Assembly: GCA_028280225.1 (NCBI GenBank)
Contig: JANQMF010000007.1
Span: 1 to 33,033 of the forward strand
Reading direction: 5' to 3'
DNA: 33,033 bases
From: Pseudomonadales bacterium
GTDB taxonomy: Bacteria > Pseudomonadota > Gammaproteobacteria > Pseudomonadales > Azotimanducaceae
The translations under genes and the position numbers were made by a program. A model generated the notes under the pieces. It ran no database searches. It had not been told where the DNA came from and saw nothing but the letters and a program-made list of their open reading frames with translations. Within the stretch, counting starts at the first letter, position 1. Each line of letters begins with the position of its first letter. Positions 7,827 through 15,549 of this stretch are shown piece after piece.

Positions 7827-8726
7827 GTGTCCGACACCACCGTAGCCTCGCTGATCGAACGCGTCAGCGCGCAGTTTCAATCAGCGGGGTTAACCTACGG
7901 GCACGGTACGGACAATCCCTGGGACGAGGCGGTGGCCCTGGTATTACATGTCACCGGTGCCCGGGACGATGCCCAAGACCTGGGCATGAAAGTGCGTGTC
8001 CCCCAGGTGGAGCAGGTGCTCAGCCTGGCCGGAAAACGTATTGCCGATCGCATACCCTTGCCTTATTTGCTGGGGCGCTGCACCTATATGGGCCTGGATT
8101 TTCGCGTGCGCCCCGGGGTGATTGTGCCGCGTTCGCCCATCGGCTATTTGCTTTCTCAGCCGTTGCCCTGGATGCCTCAAGAAGTGAACCGGGTGCTCGA
8201 TTTATGTTGCGGGTCGGGCTGTCTGGGTATTGTTGCCGCCACCATCTTCCCTCAGGCCCGGGTGACCCTGGTGGACAATAATGAAGATGCGTTAACCCTT
8301 GCTGAAGAAAACGTCAGCCTGCATCAACTGCACACGCGGCTTGACCTGGTCCACGCTGATGTTACCTCTGGCTGGCCCTTTAATACTGAATTGAATCAAC
8401 AACCTTACGATCTGATACTGGCAAATCCTCCCTATGTGGACGCGGCGGATATGCATAGCCTGCCGGCGGAATACCGGGCAGAGCCGGCCACGGCGCTGGC
8501 CGCCGGAGCGGACGGTCTGGACGTGCTGAGCGCTATTCTCAATGATCTGGGTCATCTGATGCATTCTAATAGTCTGTTCATTGGCGAAGTGGGGGCCAGC
8601 GCACCGGCGCTGTTGCGCCGCTTTCCGTCACTCCCCTTTATCTGGCCGGATCTGGAACAGGGGGGAGAGGGGGTATTTTTACTTGAAGGTGAGCGCCTCA
8701 GTTCTCATACTGCCGGCAACAACTAA
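7827..8726 (+). CDS. prmB: PrmB, N5-glutamine methyltransferase of ribosomal protein uL3
   Basis: A 299-residue SAM-dependent methyltransferase that methylates a glutamine in ribosomal protein L3. It has the family's N-terminal [12 protein letters not shown], the SAM-binding [13 protein letters not shown], and the catalytic N-P-P-Y in [12 protein letters not shown] that holds the glutamine side chain. Y-G-H-G-T-D-N together with N-P-P-Y-V-D-A points to PrmB rather than the release-factor enzyme PrmC. Start GTG 7827 lies 2 nt past the htpG stop, with GAGG overlapping the junction. It is followed 8 nt later by aroC, the usual partner. Confidence 0.95.
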   Translation: MSDTTVASLIERVSAQFQSAGLTYGHGTDNPWDEAVALVLHVTGARDDAQDLGMKVRVPQVEQVLSLAGKRIADRIPLPYLLGRCTYMGLDFRVRPGVIVPRSPIGYLLSQPLPWMPQEVNRVLDLCCGSGCLGIVAATIFPQARVTLVDNNEDALTLAEENVSLHQLHTRLDLVHADVTSGWPFNTELNQQPYDLILANPPYVDAADMHSLPAEYRAEPATALAAGADGLDVLSAILNDLGHLMHSNSLFIGEVGASAPALLRRFPSLPFIWPDLEQGGEGVFLLEGERLSSHTAGNN

Positions 8727-8734
8727 GGGCACGT

Positions 8735-9799
8735 ATGGCAGGAAACAGCATAGGTCAGTTATTTACCGTGACAACTTTTGGTGAAAGTCACGGCCTTGCG
8801 CTGGGTGCCATTGTTGATGGCTGTCCACCCGGGCTGGCGCTGTCCGAGGCAGACCTGCAGCCCGATCTGGACCGGCGCCGCCCGGGGCAGTCAAAGTACA
8901 CCACCCAGCGCCGCGAAGCCGACCAGGTAAAAATATTGTCCGGTGTTTTTGAAGGGCAGACCACCGGCACCGCCATTGGCCTGCTGGTGGAGAATACAGA
9001 CCAGAAAAGCAAAGACTACACTGACATTAAGGATGTCTTCCGCCCGGCCCACGCGGACTATACCTTTCACAAAAAATATGGCGTGCGGGACTACCGGGGT
9101 GGCGGCCGCTCGTCTGCCCGGGAAACGGTGATGCGCGTGGCGGCGGGGGCCATTGCTAAAAAAGTCCTGCACCAGGCTTGTGGTCTGACCATTAACGGCT
9201 ACTTGTCCGCCATTGGTGATATTGCCGTTGATGTGAAAGATCTGGCCGCCGCTGAAGACAACCCGTTTTTCTGCCCGGATCCGGATCGGGTGGACGAGAT
9301 TGCCGCACTGATCGACAGCCTGCGCAAACAAGGCAATTCAATTGGCGCGGAGGTCAGTGTGGTGGCGCAATCGGTGCCGGTGGGTTTGGGTGAGCCGGTA
9401 TTTAATAAGCTGGATGCGGATCTGGCCGGCGCGCTCATGGGCATCAATGCGGTCAAAGCCGTGCAAATTGGCGACGGGGTTGAAGTTGTGCGGCAAAAGG
9501 GTACCCAGCATCGTGACGAAATGGATGCCCGGGGTTTTTTGAGCAATCACGCCGGCGGCATACTGGGCGGCATATCATCGGGCCAGGACCTGTTGTGCAA
9601 AATAGCCCTCAAACCCACCAGCAGCCTGACCACCCCCGGACGGTCTCAGGACAAATTTGGCAACGAAGTTGAGGTGGTCACCAAGGGGCGCCACGATCCT
9701 TGTGTAGGCATTCGCGCTGTACCCATAGCCGAAGCCATGGTGGCTCTGGTGTTGTGTGACCACTATTTGCGCCAGCGGGCACAAAACCCTCAATCTTGA
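8735..9799 (+). CDS. aroC: Chorismate synthase
   Basis: A 354-residue FMN-dependent enzyme converting 5-enolpyruvylshikimate-3-phosphate to chorismate, the last step of the shikimate pathway. Family signatures are visible: G-E-S-H-G near the start, [28 protein letters not shown], and [14 protein letters not shown] 8735 begins M-A-G-N-S-I-G-Q, matching the family start. It follows prmB closely, and its last 10 bp overlap the end of the convergent LysR gene. Confidence 0.98.
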   Translation: MAGNSIGQLFTVTTFGESHGLALGAIVDGCPPGLALSEADLQPDLDRRRPGQSKYTTQRREADQVKILSGVFEGQTTGTAIGLLVENTDQKSKDYTDIKDVFRPAHADYTFHKKYGVRDYRGGGRSSARETVMRVAAGAIAKKVLHQACGLTINGYLSAIGDIAVDVKDLAAAEDNPFFCPDPDRVDEIAALIDSLRKQGNSIGAEVSVVAQSVPVGLGEPVFNKLDADLAGALMGINAVKAVQIGDGVEVVRQKGTQHRDEMDARGFLSNHAGGILGGISSGQDLLCKIALKPTSSLTTPGRSQDKFGNEVEVVTKGRHDPCVGIRAVPIAEAMVALVLCDHYLRQRAQNPQS

Positions 9800-10656
9800 G
9801 CGTCCGCGGATCCGCGGATTACTTCAAGAAAAGCCTGGGCGCCATTGGACATGGAGCGTTGGGGGTTGGTCACGCAGCCGAGTGTTCGGGACATGGGCGG
9901 GCAGTCCACCTTCAGCACGTTTAATGACGCCAGCATGCTTTTGGGCAAGACACTCCAACCCAGGCCCACGCTGACCAGCATGCCGATGGTTTCCAGGTAG
10001 TTGGTAGACATGGTGGGGCTGAGGCTGATGCCGGCTGAGGCAAATCGTTCCAAAACAATACGGCCGGTATAGGTGCCCAGTCCGGGTAGAACACAAGGCA
10101 GGTTCGCTAATTCGGCCATCGTATAACGCCCGGTGATGGCCCCACTGCCCACAAAGACCAGAGGGTCTTCCCAAATTGTTTCGTAGTCGAGCTGGGTATC
10201 CCCCTGGGGGTTCAGGGTCACCACCGCCAACTCAATATCGCCGTGGCGGGCCATGCCGTGCGCCACTTCGGAATCTTCAAAACTCAGATTGAGCTGCACG
10301 TTAGGATATAGATCCACAAACTCCCGCAGCACCGGAGCCAGCCGGTGCAGTCCAATGTGATGTGAGGTGGCCATGCGTAACGGCCCGGCCACGGCGGTAG
10401 ACAAATTTTGCAACTGGCGTTCGGTATCCTGCATCAGGGCCAGCATGGCCTGGGCCTTGGGTTCTAAAAGTTTGCCCGCGTGGGTCAAAAACACCCGTTT
10501 GCCTACCCGGTCGAATAAGGGGGTACCCAGGAATTGCTCCAGAGATTTAACCCGCTTGGTCACCGCCGGTTGTGTCACGTGCAACTGTTGGCTGGCTTGA
10601 GAAAAGGAGCCGCGCTCGGCAACCGCCAGAAAGGTTTGTAGATCGGTAAAGTTCAT
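9790..10656 (-). CDS. LysR-family regulator, divergent from leuC
   Basis: A 288-residue LysR-type transcriptional regulator. The winged HTH covers roughly residues 1-60 ([24 protein letters not shown]), followed by the periplasmic-binding-like effector domain. ATG 10656 is preferred over the adjacent TTG because AGGAA sits 7 nt upstream. It is divergent from leuCDB with a perfect palindromic operator in the 124-bp gap, so it very probably controls leuC and itself. A leucine-pathway intermediate (2-isopropylmalate) is a plausible ligand, by analogy with other LysR regulators beside leuCD; this is inference. It is not assignable to LeuO with confidence. Confidence 0.93.
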   Translation of the reverse strand: MNFTDLQTFLAVAERGSFSQASQQLHVTQPAVTKRVKSLEQFLGTPLFDRVGKRVFLTHAGKLLEPKAQAMLALMQDTERQLQNLSTAVAGPLRMATSHHIGLHRLAPVLREFVDLYPNVQLNLSFEDSEVAHGMARHGDIELAVVTLNPQGDTQLDYETIWEDPLVFVGSGAITGRYTMAELANLPCVLPGLGTYTGRIVLERFASAGISLSPTMSTNYLETIGMLVSVGLGWSVLPKSMLASLNVLKVDCPPMSRTLGCVTNPQRSMSNGAQAFLEVIRGSADAQD

Positions 10657-10691
10657 CAAGGTGTTCCTGGTCCGATTGGGGCTCTTATATC

Positions 10692-10706
10692 ATTCCATTA
10701 TGGAAT
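10692..10706. promoter_or_regulatory. LysR-type operator palindrome upstream of leuC
   Basis: ATTCCAT-T-ATGGAAT is a perfect palindrome with 7-bp arms containing the LysR T-N11-A box (T10693, A10705). Its centre at 10699 lies about 65 bp before the predicted leuC transcription start near 10764, the standard LysR activator position. Confidence 0.7.
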
Positions 10707-10728
10707 TTGAAATATAAAAATAATGAAT

Positions 10729-10757
10729 TTGAGTTATTCGTCGGGCGGGCATAAACT
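10729..10757 (+). promoter_or_regulatory. Predicted sigma-70 promoter of leuCDB
   Basis: TTGAGT (10729-10734) and TAAACT (10752-10757) are 17 nt apart. Each hexamer matches the consensus at only four positions, which fits a promoter needing an activator such as the adjacent LysR protein. Confidence 0.45.
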
Positions 10758-10780
10758 GCCGCTCCCTCCATTAAACGGTG

Positions 10781-12205
10781 ATGGAAATGGCCAACCAGGG
10801 TATGACCTTGTACGACAAAATTTGGGCGGCACACGAGGTAGGTGAACGTGTAGACGGCAACAATCTGCTGTATATCGATCTGCAGTTGCTGCACGAAGTC
10901 ACCTCACCCCAGGCGTTTGAAGGTTTGCAGCTCAACAAGCGGCCTTTGTGGCGGGTAGATGCCAATCTGGCCACACCGGATCACAACGTGCCCACACAAG
11001 ACCGTGAAAAAGGTCTGGACGGCATCACGGATCTTATTGCCCTGGAACAAGTGGTCACCCTGGACGAAAATTGCCGGGACTTTGGCGTGCGCCAGTTCGA
11101 TATTCTGGATCAACGTCAGGGTATTGTGCACGTGGTCGGGCCGGAACAGGGGGCCACGTTGCCGGGTATGACCATTGTCTGTGGCGACTCGCACACCTCC
11201 ACCCACGGCGCCTTTGCGGCCCTGGCCCAGGGGGTGGGCACGTCCGAGGTTGAACACGTCATGGCCACCCAGTGCCTGGTGCAGAACAAGGCGAAGAATT
11301 TTGCCGTGATGGTGCACGGCGCGCTGGCTGATGGCGTATCGGCCAAAGATCTGATTCTGGCGATCATCGGCAAACTGGGTACTGCCGGGGCCACCGGGTA
11401 TACCATTGAGTACATGGGCGAAACCATCCGTAACTTAAGCATGGAAGGGCGCATGACCCTGTGTAACATGAGTATCGAAGCGGGTGCCCGGGCAGGTTTA
11501 GTGGCGGTGGATGAGGTCACCCTGGAGTACGTGGCAGGGCGGCCCTTCAGCCCAACAGGTGTGTTGTGGGACCAGGCGGAAGCCTACTGGCGGACATTAA
11601 AATCCGACGCGGACGCCCACTTTGACAGCCGTCTGGAAATAGACGCGGCCGGTATTGTGCCTCAGGTGACCTGGGGTACGTCACCGGAAATGGTCACCGG
11701 GGTGGACGGGGTTGTGCCTGATCCCGATGATTTTGCCGACAGCGTGCAGCGTGAATCTGCCGGTCATGCGCTTAAGTACATGGACCTGGAACCGGGCACG
11801 GCCATTACAGACATTCAACTGGATCGTATCTTTATTGGTTCGTGTACCAATGCCCGTATTGAAGATTTACGCGCTGCCGCCGGGGTGATTAAAGGCAAAA
11901 CTCTGGCGCCCAATATCAAGGAGGCGTTAGTTGTGCCCGGATCCGGCTTGGTCAAGGCCCAGGCTGAAGAAGAAGGTTTGGCCAAAATATTTGTAGATGC
12001 CGGTTTTCAGTGGCGGGCTGCGGGATGTTCCATGTGTCTGGGCATGAATCCGGACCGGGTGGGACCGGGGGAACATTGCGCCTCAACCTCTAATCGGAAT
12101 TTTGAGGGGCGTCAGGGCCACGGCGGCAGAACACACCTGGTGAGCCCGGCAACCGCGGCTGCCTCCGCCATTGCCGGACATTTTGTAGACGTGAGGGGGT
12201 GGTAA
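10781..12205 (+). CDS. leuC: 3-isopropylmalate dehydratase, large subunit
   Basis: A 474-residue aconitase-family subunit that, with LeuD, isomerises 2- to 3-isopropylmalate in leucine synthesis. It carries the [4Fe-4S] cysteines in [12 protein letters not shown] and C-S-M-C-L-G-M-N, plus D-H-N-V-P-T and G-D-S-H-T-S-T-H-G. Three starts are possible: ATG 10781, ATG 10790 and ATG 10802 (M-T-L-Y-D-K-I). The last matches the usual family N-terminus best, but none has a strong ribosome-binding site. The stop is followed 2 nt later by leuD. Expression is probably controlled by the divergent LysR regulator. Confidence 0.97.
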   Translation: MEMANQGMTLYDKIWAAHEVGERVDGNNLLYIDLQLLHEVTSPQAFEGLQLNKRPLWRVDANLATPDHNVPTQDREKGLDGITDLIALEQVVTLDENCRDFGVRQFDILDQRQGIVHVVGPEQGATLPGMTIVCGDSHTSTHGAFAALAQGVGTSEVEHVMATQCLVQNKAKNFAVMVHGALADGVSAKDLILAIIGKLGTAGATGYTIEYMGETIRNLSMEGRMTLCNMSIEAGARAGLVAVDEVTLEYVAGRPFSPTGVLWDQAEAYWRTLKSDADAHFDSRLEIDAAGIVPQVTWGTSPEMVTGVDGVVPDPDDFADSVQRESAGHALKYMDLEPGTAITDIQLDRIFIGSCTNARIEDLRAAAGVIKGKTLAPNIKEALVVPGSGLVKAQAEEEGLAKIFVDAGFQWRAAGCSMCLGMNPDRVGPGEHCASTSNRNFEGRQGHGGRTHLVSPATAAASAIAGHFVDVRGW

Positions 12206-12207
12206 CC

Positions 12208-12855
12208 ATGCAGGCCTTTGACACACATACCGGTTTGGCCGTGCCCCTGGACCGCGTTAACGTAGATACGGACCAGATTATTCCCAAACAGTATCTGAAA
12301 TCGATTAAGCGCACGGGTTTTGGCGATTACCTGTTTGACGCCTGGCGTTTTCACGACCAGGGGGATATCGGCATGACCCGCAACGAGCGGCAGATCAATC
12401 ATCGCTTTGCCCTTAATCTGCCGGCCTATCAGGGTGCATCCGTCCTGCTGGCCCGGGACAATTTCGGCTGCGGCTCCTCCCGGGAACATGCGGTATGGGC
12501 GCTGCTGGAATATGGTATCCGGGTAGTGCTTGCTCCCAGTTTTGCGGACATCTTTTACGGCAACTGTTTTAAGAACGGCCTGCTGCCGGTGGTACTGGGC
12601 GAAGCGGAAATCGACACGCTGTTTGGTCTGGCCGCGGAGGGTCTGAACTTAACCGTTGATTTGCCCAACCAGCAGGTTGTGGTGAAAGATGGGCACAGCT
12701 TCGGCTTTGAGATTGCTGCCGGGCTGAAAGAAAAGATGTTGTCCGGCATGGATGACATTGCCTTGTCCCTGCAACACCGGGAATTGATCACAACCTTTGA
12801 AAATAAACACCGGACAGCCCAGCCCTGGTTGTTTGATCGCCAGCCCCAACAATAA
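12208..12855 (+). CDS. leuD: 3-isopropylmalate dehydratase, small subunit
   Basis: A 215-residue swivel-domain partner of LeuC. Diagnostic sequence: D-R-V-N-V-D-T-D-Q-I-I-P-K-Q-Y-L-K near the N-terminus, and D-N-F-G-C-G-S-S-R-E-H-A-V-W-A-L, the substrate-specificity and active-site loop. ATG 12208 is chosen because GAGGGGG lies just upstream, overlapping the end of leuC; the in-frame GTG 12199 is less likely. leuB follows after 18 nt. Confidence 0.97.
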   Translation: MQAFDTHTGLAVPLDRVNVDTDQIIPKQYLKSIKRTGFGDYLFDAWRFHDQGDIGMTRNERQINHRFALNLPAYQGASVLLARDNFGCGSSREHAVWALLEYGIRVVLAPSFADIFYGNCFKNGLLPVVLGEAEIDTLFGLAAEGLNLTVDLPNQQVVVKDGHSFGFEIAAGLKEKMLSGMDDIALSLQHRELITTFENKHRTAQPWLFDRQPQQ

Positions 12856-12873
12856 CAAGCAGAGTAAGACAAC

Positions 12874-13947
12874 ATGAGTAAAAAACTATTTGTCCTGCCC
12901 GGAGACGGCATAGGTGCCGAGGTGATGGGCCCGGCGGTGGAGGTTATGCAGGCGGCTGCGGATCTGGTGGGCTGCAAAATCGAAATCAGCGAAGGTCTGG
13001 TGGGCGGGGTGGCTATTGATGCAACCGGTGAACCTTTGCCCGCAGAAACGCTGGCGCAGGCACAAGCGGCGGATGCGGTGTTGTTGGGCGGGGTTGGCGG
13101 TCCCAAGTGGGATGACCTGCCCATGCACCAACGTCCGGAAAAAGGCTTGCTGGGTTTGCGCCAGGGGCTGGGCCTGTTTGCCAATTTACGCCCGGCGTTG
13201 TTGTTTGCACCCCTGGCTGACGCGTCTTCGCTGAAGGCGGACCTGGTCAGCAATCTGGACATTCTTATCATTCGCGAACTGACCGGCGGCATCTACTTTG
13301 GGGAACCCCGGGGGATTGAACAACGCGAAAACGAAAAGGTGGGGTTTAATACGCTGGTTTACTCCGAGGCGGAAATAGACCGCATTGCCCGGGTGGGATT
13401 TGATCTGGCGCAAAAGCGTAACAGGAAATTGTGCTCGGTGGACAAGGCCAATGTCCTTGAAGTATCCCAGTTGTGGCGGGAGGTGGTGAATGGGGTACAC
13501 AAAGATTATCCCGATGTCGAGCTGTCCCACATGTATGTGGACAATGCTGCCATGCAGTTGGTCAGAGCACCCAAACAATTTGATGTGATCGTCACGGGTA
13601 ACATGTTTGGTGATATTTTGTCCGATGTGGCTGCCATGCTGACCGGCAGCCTGGGTATGTTGCCGTCCGCGTCATTGGCTTCAACCGGGGTGGGCCTGTA
13701 CGAGCCTGTGCACGGCACGGCGCCGGACATCGCCGGGCAAGACATAGCCAATCCGTTGGCTACCATCCTGTCCGTGGCCATGATGTATCGCTACAGTCTG
13801 GGTGAACCGGGTGCGGCGGAAGCAATCGAAGCCGCCGTGGCCAAGGTGCTGGCGGAAAACTATCGCACCGCCGATATTGACGATGGGCAGGACCGGCAAC
13901 GGGTAGGGACCGGGGAAATGGGCCAATTGGTGATCAACAGGTTGTAG
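12874..13947 (+). CDS. leuB: 3-isopropylmalate dehydrogenase
   Basis: A 357-residue NAD-dependent decarboxylating dehydrogenase making the precursor of 2-oxoisocaproate in leucine synthesis. It shows the N-terminal [10 protein letters not shown], the substrate-binding [10 protein letters not shown], and the family signature [12 protein letters not shown] 12874 begins [12 protein letters not shown], matching the family. Third gene of the leuCDB operon; asd follows after 16 nt and is likely cotranscribed. Confidence 0.97.
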   Translation: MSKKLFVLPGDGIGAEVMGPAVEVMQAAADLVGCKIEISEGLVGGVAIDATGEPLPAETLAQAQAADAVLLGGVGGPKWDDLPMHQRPEKGLLGLRQGLGLFANLRPALLFAPLADASSLKADLVSNLDILIIRELTGGIYFGEPRGIEQRENEKVGFNTLVYSEAEIDRIARVGFDLAQKRNRKLCSVDKANVLEVSQLWREVVNGVHKDYPDVELSHMYVDNAAMQLVRAPKQFDVIVTGNMFGDILSDVAAMLTGSLGMLPSASLASTGVGLYEPVHGTAPDIAGQDIANPLATILSVAMMYRYSLGEPGAAEAIEAAVAKVLAENYRTADIDDGQDRQRVGTGEMGQLVINRL

Positions 13948-13963
13948 ATAAAGGGTTTTGAAG

Positions 13964-14983
13964 GTGGCACAAGATAAAACTGTAAACGTAGCAATTGCCG
14001 GGGCAACCGGCGCGGTAGGCGAGGCGCTGATCGAAATTCTGCAGGAGCACAATTTTCCTGTTGGCGAATTGAGTTTGCTGGCCTCGGAACGATCAGCGGG
14101 CAAGCGGGTGCAATTTAATGGCAAAAGCGTCATGGTCCAAAGGTTGGATGAATTCGACTTTGCCAACACGCACATTGGTCTGTTTTCAGCCGGCGGCGAT
14201 ATTTCCGCTGAGTATGCGCCCAAGGCGGCGGCGGCAGGCTGTGTGGTGGTGGATAATACATCCCATTTTCGTTACGAAGACGACGTGCCGTTGATTGTGC
14301 CTGAGGTTAATCCGCACCGTTTAAACGACTACAAAAACCGCAACATCATTGCCAACCCGAATTGCTCCACCATTCAGATGGTGGCGGCGTTAAAACCGAT
14401 ACACGATGCCGTCAGGATTACCCGAATTAATGTCTGCACCTATCAGGCGGTGTCCGGCGCGGGTGCGGGCGGGGTACGTGAACTAGCCGGACAGACGGCA
14501 AATCTGTTGAATGCCAAACCCATCGAAACATCGGTGATGCCGGTGCAGATTGCCTTTAACGTCATTCCTCAGATCGACAAGTTTCAGGAAAACGGTTACA
14601 CCCGGGAAGAAATGAAAATGGTCTGGGAGACGAAGAAAATCCTTGAAGATGACAGTATTCTCGTCAACCCTACTTGTGTTCGGGTACCTGTTTTTTACGG
14701 CCACTCCGAAGCGGTGCACATTGAAACCGAAGCACCCATCACAGTGGCGCAGGCCACGCAGATATTGTCTGACGCGCCGGGTGTATCTGTATTCCAGGAC
14801 AATACCTATCCCACGGCGGTGGGCGAAGCTGCCGGTACCGATCCGGTCTTTGTTGGCCGCATCCGCCAGGATATTTCACATCCGCGGGGTCTTAACCTGT
14901 GGGTAGTGTCCGATAATGTGCGCAAAGGTGCGGCTTTAAATAGCGTGCAAATTGCGCAACTGCTATTGGATGTGTTGCAATAG
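13964..14983 (+). CDS. asd: Aspartate-semialdehyde dehydrogenase
   Basis: A 339-residue NADPH-dependent enzyme reducing aspartyl phosphate to aspartate semialdehyde, the branch point to lysine, threonine, methionine and diaminopimelate. The nucleotide-binding G-A-T-G-A-V-G-E-A-L, the catalytic cysteine in N-P-N-C-S-T (C134) and a histidine in G-H-S-E-A-V-H (H247) are present. It is of the type beside fimV in Pseudomonas rather than the E. coli-like paralogue; with both catalytic residues it looks active, not a USG-1 degenerate copy. GTG 13964 is chosen because AAGGG lies 8 nt upstream; TTG 13958 is an alternative. Confidence 0.93.
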   Translation: MAQDKTVNVAIAGATGAVGEALIEILQEHNFPVGELSLLASERSAGKRVQFNGKSVMVQRLDEFDFANTHIGLFSAGGDISAEYAPKAAAAGCVVVDNTSHFRYEDDVPLIVPEVNPHRLNDYKNRNIIANPNCSTIQMVAALKPIHDAVRITRINVCTYQAVSGAGAGGVRELAGQTANLLNAKPIETSVMPVQIAFNVIPQIDKFQENGYTREEMKMVWETKKILEDDSILVNPTCVRVPVFYGHSEAVHIETEAPITVAQATQILSDAPGVSVFQDNTYPTAVGEAAGTDPVFVGRIRQDISHPRGLNLWVVSDNVRKGAALNSVQIAQLLLDVLQ

Positions 14984-15000
14984 CACGGTTAAGCAGCTCG

Positions 15001-15092
15001 ATCCGGCGATCAACAAGGCAACGCACCGGGAATACCGCCCGCTAAGACAACTAAGTTGTCCAAGTTGGTTGGAAGTTGTTAAATCGCCGGAT
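15001..15092. repeat. Nested inverted repeat, 92 bp
   Basis: The outer arms ATCCGGCGAT (15001-15010) and ATCGCCGGAT (15083-15092) are perfect complements, extended inward by AACAA (15012-15016) pairing with TTGTT (15076-15080). An inner hairpin GACAAC-TAA-GTTGTC lies at 15046-15060. No T-run follows. It could be a structured leader, a small non-autonomous repeat or a palindromic element. Confidence 0.55.
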
Positions 15093-15143
15093 AATTGGCA
15101 CTAACTTCGTTGAAAGTGGTACACATGCCCACCTAACAGGCTA

Positions 15144-15217
15144 CCATCTGCGCTATCCTACAATTTGGTGCGTTTGCTTAACGCAACTTGGGGTGATAGC
15201 CCAATCGCCACAGATGG
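15144..15217. repeat. Second nested inverted repeat
   Basis: CCATCTG (15144-15150) pairs with CAGATGG (15211-15217), GCTATC (15152-15157) with GATAGC (15195-15200), CAA (15161-15163) with TTG (15188-15190), and TGCGTT (15169-15174) with AACGCA (15180-15185) as the apical hairpin. All fold into one long, interrupted stem. Confidence 0.5.
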
Positions 15218-15237
15218 CCATTGGCAGCTATTATTAG

Positions 15238-15270
15238 TTGAGTTGTACCAATTTTGAGTTGTACCAATTT
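15238..15270. repeat. Tandem duplication, 16-bp unit
   Basis: TTGAGTTGTACCAATT occurs twice head to tail with period 16 (15238-15253 and 15254-15269), with one extra matching T. A paired protein-binding site or replication slippage could explain it. Confidence 0.75.
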
Positions 15271-15434
15271 GATGAAGCGCTGCTTGACGATTGGCCGTTA
15301 AACCACCTACTCACGCGGGTATTGACGAAGTAATTATCAAGTAACAAGACATTAATTGCTGACGGACACATGGATTTGGAAATGAAATTTTGGGCATTCG
15401 GCCTGATGTCACGAGTTAATTCTTTCGTTTGGGA

Positions 15435-15451
15435 GGTTTCCGCAGGAAACC
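15435..15451. repeat. Short perfect hairpin upstream of fimV
   Basis: GGTTTCC-GCA-GGAAACC, a 7-bp stem with a 3-nt loop, about 100 nt before the fimV start and probably in its leader. No T-run, so a terminator is unlikely. Confidence 0.5.
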
Positions 15452-15549
15452 GCAGGGAAGAACAGGCCGGGATGGCCTTTTCCGGACCAGAACCCATAGT
15501 TCTTCGCGACAACCATCCAAACATCAGATCAAGTAGGAGGGTCTTGCCT

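Larger units (their letters stand above)
14984..15549. other. Structured 566-bp intergenic region before fimV
   Basis: No gene is supported here. A frame continuous with fimV is open from 15370, but it lacks a ribosome-binding site and would bury the FimV signal peptide. The region holds two nested inverted repeats (15001-15092 and 15144-15217), a 16-bp tandem duplication (15238-15270) and a short hairpin (15435-15451). It ends with AGGAGG at 15535-15540, the fimV ribosome-binding site. Confidence 0.6.

Noticed and set aside
15131-15243. Integron attC-like site: ACCTAAC (15131-15137) and GTTGAGT (15237-15243) flank the second nested inverted repeat.
   Set aside because: The two heptamers fit RYYYAAC and GTTRRRY but are not complementary to each other, and the stem does not extend out to them. 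There is no integrase or cassette array, and the flanking genes are housekeeping.
15370-15549. In-frame 60-codon N-terminal extension of FimV.
   Set aside because: No ribosome-binding site at 15370. AGGAGG precedes ATG 15550, and a normal signal peptide starts there.
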